A stretch of 34,770 nucleotides of DNA from Nocardia aobensis NBRC 100429 (lineage in GTDB: Bacteria > Actinomycetota > Actinomycetes > Mycobacteriales > Mycobacteriaceae). A program made the translations under genes and the position numbers. A model generated the notes under the pieces. That model was not told where the DNA came from. It did no database searches and saw nothing but the letters and a program-made list of their open reading frames with translations. The DNA lies in the NCBI RefSeq assembly GCF_000308375.1, contig NZ_BAFQ01000148.1:1-34770 (forward strand), written 5' to 3'. Below, piece by piece: positions 14,890-23,040 of the stretch. Numbering within the stretch: position 1 is the stretch's first letter; every line of letters begins with the position of its first letter.

Positions 14890-17187
14890 ATGCCAGTGCC
14901 CGAGTATGCCCGCGGATACGACGCCTTCACCGGCGAGATCGGCCGTACCACCGCCGATTCCTCCCCGGCGTGGGACTATCCGCCGAGTGCGCCCGCGGGA
15001 GCGCCGAACATCATCGTGGTTCTGGTAGACGATATGGGCTACAGCGATATCGGCCCGTTCGGCTCCGAAATCGAGACGCCGACCTTGAACCGGCTGGCCG
15101 AGCGCGGCGTCCGGCTCACCAACTACCACACCACCCCGCTGTGTTCGCCCTCGCGCGCGGCCCTGCTGACCGGCCTCAATTCCCATCGCGCCGGATTCGG
15201 CTTCGTCGCCAACGCCGATCCCGGCTACCCGGGCCTGCGCCTGGAACTCGCCGACGATGTGCTGACCCTGCCGGAGATATTGCGCGCCGGCGGCTACGCC
15301 ACCTATGCGGTCGGCAAATGGCACCTCGTGCGCGACGCCACGATGAACCCTGCGGCACACCGTGATTCGTGGCCGACACAGCGCGGATTCGATCGGTACT
15401 ACGGTTCGCTGGAGGGTTTCAACTCGTTCTTCTACCCGAACCAGATCGTCTCCGACTCCTCCGTGGTGGATATCGAGCAGTACCCGGAGGACTACTACGT
15501 CACCGACGATCTGACCGACAAGGCGATCACCTACCTGAAGGATCTGCGCGCCCACGACGCGGACAAGCCGTTCTTCCTCTATTTCGCCCACGTCGCCATG
15601 CACGGCCCGCTGCAGGCCAAGGACGTCGATCTGGCGAAATATCGCGGGCGATACGCACAGGGCTGGGACGCGGTGCGACAGAGCCGATTCGCCTCCCAGC
15701 TGGCCCAGGGACTCTTCGCGCCGGGAACCGAACAGCAACCGCGCAACACCGAACCGGGTTACGAAGCGCAGGAATGGGATTCGCTGAGCGCCGAGCAGCA
15801 GCGCCGCTTCGCCCGGTACATGGAGGTGTACGCCGCGATGGTCGACAGCATCGACCAGAGCCTCGGGCGAGTCCTCGACACCGTCGAGCAGTTCGGCGAA
15901 CTGGACAACACGATCGTGGTGTTCACCTCCGACAACGGCGGCACCGCCGAGGGCGGGCCGGTCGGCACCCGCAGCTATCTGGCCGAATTCGCGCACGTCG
16001 ACGATCCGGACTGGGTGGGCGATGTCCCGCACGACGAGGATCTGATCGGCACCGCCCGTCTCGGCGTGCACTATCCGCGGGGCTGGGGGCAAGCGTCGAA
16101 CACGCCCTTCCGGTTCTACAAGGGACAGACCTTCGCCGGTGGGGTGCGGGTGCCGTTCATCATCTCCTGGCCGAAGGGACTGCCGGACAACACGATTCGT
16201 GACGAATATGTGTACGTCACCGACTTGGCGCCGACCCTGCTGGAGCTGTCCGGAGTCTCGCGCCCCTCGGTGCGAAACGGCCTGCCGGCCAAGGATTTCG
16301 ACGGCGTTTCGGCGGCGGAGGTGCTGCGGGATCTCGATGCCCGCTCCCGGCATGTCGAGCAGTATTCGGAAATGACCGGCCATCGCGGCTTCTACCGGGA
16401 CGGCTGGAAACTGCTCGCGTTGCACGAGCCGGGCGGCGAGGTGGACGCGCCGAACTGGCAGCTGTTCGACGTGCGGACCGATCCCACCGAATTGCACGAT
16501 GTCGCCACCGAATTTCCCGGCAAGGTGCGTGAACTGGCCGCGGCGTGGGACGAGGCGGCCTGGCGTAATACCGTCTTCCCGCTGCTGACCCGCCGGGATC
16601 TGGCGCGTCGGCGCCCCGAGGAAGCCCGGCTGTCCGAGCCCTTGCGCATCCTGCCCGGGACGCCGACGCTCGAGCGGTATCGCTCGCAACGCCTCATCGC
16701 CTACCGCGATTTCGCCGTCACCGCCGAACTCGCGGGCTACCACGCCGGTGACGAAGGGGTACTCGTCGCCCACGGCGACCCGCAGGGAGGTTATCTGCTC
16801 TACATCGAGAACGGCCGAATCGTGTTCGGTTTCAACTCGTTCGGCCGGTATACCGAGGTGTCTGCGCTCATCGCCTCCGGTGCGCGGGAGGTCACCCTGG
16901 CCGCGACGGTACGGCCGCGCCTGCGCTGGGACTTCGCCCTCTCCGTCGACGGCACCTCCGTCGCCGCCCTCCCCGACCAGGTCCAGCTCGTCGGCATGGC
17001 CCCCTGGACCGGTATCTCGGTCGGCGTGGACGCCCGCGGCCCTGTCGCCTGGGACCTGCGACAGCGCCGCGGCGCGTTCCGCTACACCGGGTCACTGCGC
17101 GCCGTCACCTACACCCCGGGGCCGCTACAGGTACCGGAGCAGGTGGTGCGGGCGGTGGAGTCGGAGGCAGAACTCGTGGCCGAATAG
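14890..17187 (+). CDS. Arylsulfatase (type I, formylglycine-dependent)
   Basis: A 765-residue sulfatase of the large actinobacterial AtsA/AtsD type. Metal ligands are in VLVDDMGYSDIG (Asp47, Asp48), and the formylglycine site is CSPSR with Cys85, activated by formylglycine-generating enzyme. YAVGKWHL follows, and FTSDNGG provides further metal ligands. The C-terminal 150 residues form a beta-rich accessory domain. It hydrolyses sulfate esters; the substrate is unknown. No signal peptide is visible, so it is probably cytoplasmic. ATG at 14890 is chosen because MPVPEYARGYDAF resembles family N-termini; the in-frame upstream extension lacks support. It converges on the FG-GAP gene with 9 nt between stops. 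Confidence 0.92.
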   Translation: MPVPEYARGYDAFTGEIGRTTADSSPAWDYPPSAPAGAPNIIVVLVDDMGYSDIGPFGSEIETPTLNRLAERGVRLTNYHTTPLCSPSRAALLTGLNSHRAGFGFVANADPGYPGLRLELADDVLTLPEILRAGGYATYAVGKWHLVRDATMNPAAHRDSWPTQRGFDRYYGSLEGFNSFFYPNQIVSDSSVVDIEQYPEDYYVTDDLTDKAITYLKDLRAHDADKPFFLYFAHVAMHGPLQAKDVDLAKYRGRYAQGWDAVRQSRFASQLAQGLFAPGTEQQPRNTEPGYEAQEWDSLSAEQQRRFARYMEVYAAMVDSIDQSLGRVLDTVEQFGELDNTIVVFTSDNGGTAEGGPVGTRSYLAEFAHVDDPDWVGDVPHDEDLIGTARLGVHYPRGWGQASNTPFRFYKGQTFAGGVRVPFIISWPKGLPDNTIRDEYVYVTDLAPTLLELSGVSRPSVRNGLPAKDFDGVSAAEVLRDLDARSRHVEQYSEMTGHRGFYRDGWKLLALHEPGGEVDAPNWQLFDVRTDPTELHDVATEFPGKVRELAAAWDEAAWRNTVFPLLTRRDLARRRPEEARLSEPLRILPGTPTLERYRSQRLIAYRDFAVTAELAGYHAGDEGVLVAHGDPQGGYLLYIENGRIVFGFNSFGRYTEVSALIASGAREVTLAATVRPRLRWDFALSVDGTSVAALPDQVQLVGMAPWTGISVGVDARGPVAWDLRQRRGAFRYTGSLRAVTYTPGPLQVPEQVVRAVESEAELVAE

Positions 17188-17196
17188 GGGCCCGAG

Positions 17197-18354
17197 TTAT
17201 GCCGGATAGTCCACGGCCGGCCCGAAAGTGCCGTCCCCGTTGCCGTCTCGCACTGTGATGTTGCCTGTGAGGGTGTTGCCGATGACCACGTCGAGTTTCC
17301 CGTCACCGTTGAAGTCGGCGAGCGCCGGAGTGGACAGCGGGACCAGACCGCCGGAGGGGTAGACGGCTGCCGGCGGGTCGAAGGTGCCGTCGCCGTGGCC
17401 GTGCAGGACGGCGATGCTCGAGGTGCCGCCGTTGGCTACGACGAGATCGGGTTTGCCGTCACCGTCTACGTCGGCGACGTCGAAGCACTGCGGCAGCAGT
17501 CCACCGGTCGGGTAGGCGACGGCCGGCGAGAACGTGCCGTCGCCCCGGTTCGTGAGGACCGAGACGGTCGCGTCGACGAGGTTGGAGAACAAGATGTCCG
17601 GTTTGCCGTCACCGGTGACATCGCGCGCCATCCCGTACCACGCGGTCGATGCCCCCGAATCGAAAGTGACCGGCGCGGCGAAGGTTCCGTCCCCGTGGCC
17701 TCGGTAGATCTGGATCGTGCTGTTGACGTAGTTGCCGCGCAGCAGGTCGAGATTGCCGTCACCGTCGAAATCGGCGACATCGGCCGAACCGGATCCGACA
17801 CCACCGGCGCTGGATATCGTCACCGCGGGCGAGAAGGTGCCGTCGCCGTGGCCGCGCAGCAGCGACCACGACGGCGCTTGGTTCGAGGTGGCGAGATCAA
17901 GGTTTCCGTCGTGATCGAAATCGGCGGCGACCAAGGCGCCCGGCGCGAAGTCGGTGGCGTAGTTGACCGCGGGCGCGAAGGTGCCGTCGCCACGGCCCAG
18001 CAGGATGGAGACGTCGCTCGAGGCGAAGTTCGTGACGGCCAGATCCACTGTGCCGTCGTGGTCGAGGTCCGTGATGGCGACGTAGTCGGCTTGGCCGCCG
18101 GTGGCGTAGTGCACGGCCGGCCGCAAGCCACCTCCCGGCTTGCCCAGGAAGACCGATACACCCCCGCCGAGAAGGTAATCACTGAAGACGACATCCGGCA
18201 CACCGTCAGCGTTGATATCGGCGATCGCCGGTACCGCCGGTCCCATCAGATTGGGCGGTACCGGATCCGCTTGCGCCACAGTGCCTGCGACCACCGCGTG
18301 AGCGGCGAGTGCCAGCGGCGCGAGAACGCTGACAACGGAAATAGAGCGCGACAT
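17197..18354 (-). CDS. Secreted seven-repeat FG-GAP/VCBS beta-propeller protein
   Basis: A 385-residue protein with a Sec signal peptide (basic MSRS, hydrophobic core about 7-23, AQA cleavage near residue 29). The mature part consists almost entirely of seven FG-GAP/VCBS-type repeats. Their calcium-binding loops have the pattern D-x-x-x-D-G-x-x-D and start at residues 46, 96, 145, 195, 245, 295 and 347, about 50 residues apart. GDGTF recurs six times. Seven blades suggest a closed integrin-like propeller with no other domain. The ligand is unknown; a role in extracellular adhesion or binding is only a guess. ATG at 18354 follows AGGAG with a 6-nt spacer. The repeats also show in DNA at about 150-bp period. 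Confidence 0.9.
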   Translation of the reverse strand: MSRSISVVSVLAPLALAAHAVVAGTVAQADPVPPNLMGPAVPAIADINADGVPDVVFSDYLLGGGVSVFLGKPGGGLRPAVHYATGGQADYVAITDLDHDGTVDLAVTNFASSDVSILLGRGDGTFAPAVNYATDFAPGALVAADFDHDGNLDLATSNQAPSWSLLRGHGDGTFSPAVTISSAGGVGSGSADVADFDGDGNLDLLRGNYVNSTIQIYRGHGDGTFAAPVTFDSGASTAWYGMARDVTGDGKPDILFSNLVDATVSVLTNRGDGTFSPAVAYPTGGLLPQCFDVADVDGDGKPDLVVANGGTSSIAVLHGHGDGTFDPPAAVYPSGGLVPLSTPALADFNGDGKLDVVIGNTLTGNITVRDGNGDGTFGPAVDYPA

Positions 18355-18477
18355 CGGTTCTCCTGTTGTTGGATTCGGGGGCAGCCTATGGTCTTCCCGC
18401 CCTTGGCGGCATCGCTCCGGCTACCCTCGATCTCCTTCGACGAGAACCTGATCGGCATCGCTCGTCGCGGCGGAGAG

Positions 18478-18924
18478 CTACTCCGCGCGCACGTATCGAG
18501 CCGCTGCCGCGACCGCGTCCATATCGATGACCACACCTGGATTCGCCTGCTGGACTTCGAGCATCTCCAACGCCACGTCGATCACCGTCGTCCGGCGGGC
18601 CGAGGTGATCAGCTCCTGCCGGATGTAGGCGCTCAGGGGCATTCCGGCGGCGCCCGCGCGACGCGCGAGAACGCTCCAGGTGTGCGCCGGAAGGTCGTAG
18701 TCACGGATCACGGCCATGGCGGCGGCGTCGATGCCGGAATCGTGACGGCCGGGACGCTCGGCATCCAGAAATTCCACGACCGCGTCCAGTGGAACGCGCC
18801 AACCAGCGAGCTCGATCAGTTCGCCGCGAATATGGGCGTTCATGGAGAGACCGGCTGCGCGCGCCCGGCGCCGTAGGACGTCGGCCGTCGGGGTGGGCAG
18901 GTCATCGGTCGGAATCATCGCCAT
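18478..18924 (-). CDS. Orphan antitoxin-like protein with two tandem FitA/VapB-type modules
   Basis: A 148-residue protein with an internal duplication. Residues 8-37 and 77-106 align without gaps at a 69-residue offset, with 18 of 30 positions identical (D-L-P...T..VL.RRA.AAG....A.IR.ELI). Each copy resembles the ribbon-helix-helix/FitA-like N-terminus of VapB antitoxins, followed by a helix that would wrap a toxin (LDAVVEFLDAE; IDVALEMLEVQ). No PIN-domain or other toxin lies on either side. It could be a solitary antitoxin, a monomeric DNA-binding regulator that carries both halves of an RHH dimer, or a remnant. ATG at 18924 lies 6 nt after TACGGT, suggesting a leaderless transcript. The family assignment rests on pattern recognition. 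Confidence 0.65.
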   Translation of the reverse strand: MAMIPTDDLPTPTADVLRRRARAAGLSMNAHIRGELIELAGWRVPLDAVVEFLDAERPGRHDSGIDAAAMAVIRDYDLPAHTWSVLARRAGAAGMPLSAYIRQELITSARRTTVIDVALEMLEVQQANPGVVIDMDAVAAAARYVRAE

Positions 18925-19268
18925 CGTGACACCGTAGCCACGTGGCCGGGCGGGCGGTGCGATATTCGGCGTCGCGCGGATGTGTTAACAAATGTAAAAC
19001 GCCCGCGAAGCGCCGGTTTCCAAAGCATCACCGAGCGCGTGGACGGCGGCTCTGCGTCGACGGCCCGGCACCGTGGGAATCGGTATCGCCGCAGGTCGGA
19101 CCGGAATCACCCCGCGCGATCGGCAATTGCCCAGTGACCGGCACGTTTCCCCCACCTCACAGCTCACCTGTGGCTCGCGCGCGGTGTGAGCGGATCGTTT
19201 TGCCGCCCCCGCGAGCGTCCTTACTCTCGGACTGGTCAGCCCGGTTCATGTGTCTCGATGGGGGCGTT
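18925..19268. other. Divergent regulatory region between the antitoxin-like gene and narG
   Basis: A 344-bp region. Next to the antitoxin-like gene, TACGGT (18936-18931, minus strand) is a -10 candidate. A local AT-rich island at about 18980-19000 contains the palindrome TGTTAACA followed by AATGTAAAA. An inverted repeat CACAG-N5-CTGTG lies at 19158-19172. The narG frame is open through the whole region, but the codons before 19248 show no family similarity. Control of narG by oxygen, nitrate or nitrogen regulators would be expected, but I cannot assign any of these sites. Confidence 0.45.
19158..19172. promoter_or_regulatory. Inverted repeat CACAG-N5-CTGTG upstream of narG
   Basis: CACAG, CTCAC, CTGTG form perfect 5-bp arms, about 95 bp before the narG start. 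Size and spacing suit a dimeric regulator. It is not the CRP consensus (TGTGA-N6-TCACA), so no regulator is named. Confidence 0.3.
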
Positions 19269-22200
19269 GTGGTCATATCGCACAAAAAGGGTTCGGCCCC
19301 CTCATCAGAGTCGAACGGCGTAACCGAGTCGGCGGCCGATGCCTTGCTGAAGGTGGGCCGCTACTTCCAGCGCGGGGAGGTGTCGGGTGATCTTCGCACC
19401 GTGCACAAGGTCGGCGGGCGCGAGGCCGACGAGTTCTACCGCGACCGCTGGGCCCACGACAAGGTGGTCCGGTCCACGCACGGCGTCAACTGCACCGGCT
19501 CCTGCTCCTGGAAGATCTACGTCTCCGACGGCGTGATCACCTGGGAGTCCCAGCAGACCGACTATCCCTCGGTCGGCGCCGACAAACCGGAGTACGAGCC
19601 GCGCGGCTGCCCGCGCGGGGCCTCGTTCTCCTGGTACACGTATTCCCCTGCGCGCGTGCGTTATCCGTATGTGCGCGGAGTCCTGCTCGAGATGTACCGC
19701 GAGGCGAAGGCCCGGTTGAAGGATCCGGTGCTGGCCTGGGAATCCATCGTCGAGGACCCCGAGCAGGCCAAGACCTACAAATCCGCGCGCGGCAAGGGCG
19801 GATTCGTGCGCGCGGAATGGTGGGAGGCCGCCGAAATCGCCGCCGCGGCACACGTTTACACCATCAAGCAGTACGGGCCGGACCGCATCGCGGGTTTCTC
19901 ACCGATCCCCGCGATGTCGATGGTCTCGCATGCGGTCGGCGCCCGGTTCATCTCCCTGCTCGGTGGTTCGATGCTGTCGTTCTACGACTGGTACGCCGAC
20001 CTGCCGGTCGCCTCGCCGCAGGTGTTCGGCGACCAGACCGACGTCCCGGAATCCGCGGACTGGTTCGACGCCGGCTATCTGATCATGTGGGGTTCGAACG
20101 TCCCGGTCACCCGCACCCCGGACGCGCACTACATGACCGAGGCCCGCTATCGCGGCCAGAAGGTGGTGGTGGTCTCCCCCGACTACGCCGACAACACCAA
20201 ATTCGCCGACGAATGGGTCCCCGCCCGCCCGGGCACCGACGCCGCGCTGGCGATGGCGATGGGCCATGTGGTGCTGCGCGAATTCTTCGTCGACCGGTCC
20301 ACCGCGCGATTCGACGACTACATCAAGCGCTACACCGATCTGCCGTTCCTGATCACGCTGGACGAGCGCGAGGGCGGCTGGAACGGCGAGGGCGAATATC
20401 GCGGCCACACCTGGCTGCCCGGTAAGTTCCTCACCGCCGCCGACCTCGCCGCCGCGGGCCTCCCCGGTTTCGACGTGGACAACGCCGAGCACAAGACCGT
20501 TCTCCTGGACGGCGACGGAAATCCCCTGGTGCCCAACGGCACCCTCGGCGACCGGTTCTCCGGATCCGGCGCCGGGCGATGGAATCTGGACCTCGGCGAC
20601 GTCGATCCGCTGATGACTCTGTACGGCCGCACCGACGATGCTGCGGCCGTACAGTTCCCCCGCTTCGACGGCGAGACCGGCACGGTCACCCGTTCGGTGC
20701 CGACCACCGTCGTCGCCGGACGCCGCGTCACGACCGTCTTCGACCTGCTGCTCGCGCAATACGGCGTCGGGCGCCCGGAACTGCCGGGCGACTGGCCCAC
20801 CGGCTACGACGACCCGAGTGCGCCGTACACTCCCGCCTGGCAGGAGTCGATCACGGGAGTACCTGCGGCACAGGCCATTCGGATCGCCCGCGAGTTCGCC
20901 GACAACGCCGATCGCTCCGGCGGCCGGTCGATGATCCTCATGGGCGCCGGGACCAATCACTGGTTCCACTCCGATCAGATCTATCGCGCCTTCTTCACCC
21001 TGACGCTGCTCACCGGATGCCAGGGCGTCAACGGCGGCGGCTGGGCGCACTACGTGGGCCAGGAGAAGTGCCGCCCGGTCACCGGGTGGTCGACCCTGGC
21101 ATTCGGCCTGGACTGGCAGCGCTCGCCGCGGCAGATGCAGGGCACGGTGTTCTGGTATCTGACCAACGACCAGTGGCGCTACGACCCCTTCACCTCCGAA
21201 TCCTTCGCCTCCCCACTGGGTTCCGGCGCGTTCGCGGGGCGCACGGCCGCCGACAATATCGCGCTGGCCTCGCGGCTGGGCTGGATGCCGACGTATCCGA
21301 CGTTCGACCGCAATCCGCTGGATCTGGTCGAAGCCGCCGAGGCCGCGGGCCAGACGCCGCAGGACTATGTGGTCGGCAACCTGAAATCCGGTGATCTCGA
21401 GTTCGCCTGCGAGGATCCCGACGCGCCCCGGAACTTCCCCCGCGTGCTCACCGTGTGGCGGGCCAATCTGCTCGGCTCCTCGGGTAAGGGCAACGAATAT
21501 TTCCACCGGCATCTGCTCGGCGCGGATTCCAATCTGCAGGCCGACGATTCGGCCGGGGTGCCACCGCAGGAAGTGCGCCGGCCGGAACAGGCGCCGACCG
21601 GAAAACTGGATCTGCTGGTGTCGCTGGATTTCCGGATGACCTCGACGACACTGTTCTCCGATATCGTCCTGCCCGCCGCCACCTGGTACGAGAAACACGA
21701 CCTGTCCTCGACGGATATGCATCCGTTCGTGCACGCCTTCTCCCCCGCGATCTCCCCGCCGTGGGAGGCGAAAACCGATTTCGAGGCCTTCCACCGCATA
21801 GCGCGCGGCTTCTCCTGGCTGGCCGAGAAACATCTCGGCGTCCGCAGGGATCTGGTCGCCGTTCCGCTGCAACACGATTCGGCCGACGCGCTGGCGCAGG
21901 CGCGTGGGCGGGTGCTGGACTGGAAAGCCGGTGAATGCGAACCCGTTCCGGGCCGGACCATGCCGAAACTCGTTGTCGTGGAGCGGGACTACCCGAAGCT
22001 TGCCGAGAAGATGGCGGCGCTGGGCCCGCTGATCGAAACGCTCGGGGTCACCACCAAGGGCGTCACGACCGTCCCCGACGCCGAGGTCGAGTATCTGCGC
22101 GGAGTCAACGGCACCGTGGTCTCCGGCGTCGCGCAGGGCCGCCCGTCACTGGCCAAGGACGTGCACGCGGCGGAGGCCGTCCTGGCGCTGTCCGGCACCA

Positions 22201-23039
22201 CCAACGGCCGGTTGGCGGTGGAGGGCTTCCACGCGCTGGAGCGCCGCACCGGCACCCGGCTGGCGGATCTGGCGGCCGAGCACGAAGGCAAGCGGATCAC
22301 CTTCGCCGATACGCAGGCCAGGCCGGTGCCGGTGATCACGTCACCGGAATGGTCCGGATCCGAAACCGGCGGGCGGCGGTACTCCCCGTTCACCATCAAC
22401 ACCGAACGGCTCAAGCCCTGGCATACGCTCACCGGACGCCAGCACTTCTATCTCGATCACGACTGGATGATCGAACTGGGCGAACAACTTCCGATCTTCC
22501 GGCCACCGCTCGACATGTCGGTGCTGTTCCGCGAACCCGGCGTCGGGGCGGTCGGCGAGCGAGGCGTCACCGTCCGCTACCTCACTCCGCATTCGAAGTG
22601 GTCCATCCACTCCGCGTATCAGGACAATCTGCATATGCTCACCCTCTCGCGGGGCGGGCAGGCGATCTGGATGTCGGACCGCGACGCGGCGAAAATCGGT
22701 GTGGCCGACAATGATTGGATCGAGGCGGTCAACCGCAACGGTGTGGTCGTCGCCCGGGCGATCGTCAGCCATCGTATGCCCGAGGGCACCGTCTTCATGT
22801 ATCACGCCCAGGACCGCGCGGTCGACGTACCGCGCATCGAGGGCACCCCGGACATGCGGGCGGGCCGAGGCAAACGGGGCGGCATCCACAACGCGCTCAC
22901 CCGGATCATGATCAAGCCCACGCATCTGATCGGCGGATACGCCCAGCAGTCGTTCGCCCTGAACTACCACGGGCCCACCGGAAATCAGCGTGACGAGGTC
23001 ACCACGATCCGGAGACGCTCACAGGAAGTGGAGTACTGA
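19269..23039 (+). CDS. narG: Respiratory nitrate reductase alpha subunit NarG
   Basis: A 1256-residue molybdopterin oxidoreductase that reduces nitrate to nitrite at a bis-MGD centre on the cytoplasmic side of the membrane. The N-terminal FS0 cluster ligands are His71, Cys75, Cys79 (THGVNCTGSC) and Cys114 (RGCPRG), the NarG-type His-Cys3 set. SFYDWYADLP (237-246) carries the Asp that ligates molybdenum. The C-terminal TVRYLTPHSKWSIHS and LNYHGPTGNQRD segments match NarG. The start is GTG at 19269, with GGGGG about 8 nt upstream, giving normal NarG length; ATG at 19248 is an alternative. First gene of narGHJI, ending 1 nt before narH. Cofactor supply may come from the MobA-MoeA enzyme nearby. 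Confidence 0.97.
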   Translation: MVISHKKGSAPSSESNGVTESAADALLKVGRYFQRGEVSGDLRTVHKVGGREADEFYRDRWAHDKVVRSTHGVNCTGSCSWKIYVSDGVITWESQQTDYPSVGADKPEYEPRGCPRGASFSWYTYSPARVRYPYVRGVLLEMYREAKARLKDPVLAWESIVEDPEQAKTYKSARGKGGFVRAEWWEAAEIAAAAHVYTIKQYGPDRIAGFSPIPAMSMVSHAVGARFISLLGGSMLSFYDWYADLPVASPQVFGDQTDVPESADWFDAGYLIMWGSNVPVTRTPDAHYMTEARYRGQKVVVVSPDYADNTKFADEWVPARPGTDAALAMAMGHVVLREFFVDRSTARFDDYIKRYTDLPFLITLDEREGGWNGEGEYRGHTWLPGKFLTAADLAAAGLPGFDVDNAEHKTVLLDGDGNPLVPNGTLGDRFSGSGAGRWNLDLGDVDPLMTLYGRTDDAAAVQFPRFDGETGTVTRSVPTTVVAGRRVTTVFDLLLAQYGVGRPELPGDWPTGYDDPSAPYTPAWQESITGVPAAQAIRIAREFADNADRSGGRSMILMGAGTNHWFHSDQIYRAFFTLTLLTGCQGVNGGGWAHYVGQEKCRPVTGWSTLAFGLDWQRSPRQMQGTVFWYLTNDQWRYDPFTSESFASPLGSGAFAGRTAADNIALASRLGWMPTYPTFDRNPLDLVEAAEAAGQTPQDYVVGNLKSGDLEFACEDPDAPRNFPRVLTVWRANLLGSSGKGNEYFHRHLLGADSNLQADDSAGVPPQEVRRPEQAPTGKLDLLVSLDFRMTSTTLFSDIVLPAATWYEKHDLSSTDMHPFVHAFSPAISPPWEAKTDFEAFHRIARGFSWLAEKHLGVRRDLVAVPLQHDSADALAQARGRVLDWKAGECEPVPGRTMPKLVVVERDYPKLAEKMAALGPLIETLGVTTKGVTTVPDAEVEYLRGVNGTVVSGVAQGRPSLAKDVHAAEAVLALSGTTNGRLAVEGFHALERRTGTRLADLAAEHEGKRITFADTQARPVPVITSPEWSGSETGGRRYSPFTINTERLKPWHTLTGRQHFYLDHDWMIELGEQLPIFRPPLDMSVLFREPGVGAVGERGVTVRYLTPHSKWSIHSAYQDNLHMLTLSRGGQAIWMSDRDAAKIGVADNDWIEAVNRNGVVVARAIVSHRMPEGTVFMYHAQDRAVDVPRIEGTPDMRAGRGKRGGIHNALTRIMIKPTHLIGGYAQQSFALNYHGPTGNQRDEVTTIRRRSQEVEY

Positions 23040-23040
23040 T

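Noticed and set aside
13966..16773. A 935-codon open frame on the minus strand
   Set aside because: Antisense to the MobA-MoeA and sulfatase genes, both of which carry clear catalytic motifs. The frame has no recognisable domain.
17370..18010. Regular DNA repeats of about 150-bp period that could suggest a CRISPR-like or satellite array
   Set aside because: They code for FG-GAP repeats in frame; there are no short identical repeats with unique spacers and no cas genes.
18355..18477. A PIN-domain toxin partner for the antitoxin-like protein
   Set aside because: The gap is only 123 bp and the neighbouring genes are the FG-GAP protein and narG. No PIN Asp/Glu motif is seen.
18942..19268. N-terminal extension of NarG by about 109 residues
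   Set aside because: The frame is open but the translation is unlike NarG, basic and low-complexity. The GTG at 19269 gives the expected length and has a GGGGG ribosome-binding site.
19899..21875. A 658-codon open frame on the minus strand
   Set aside because: Antisense to narG; low-complexity composition and no motif.
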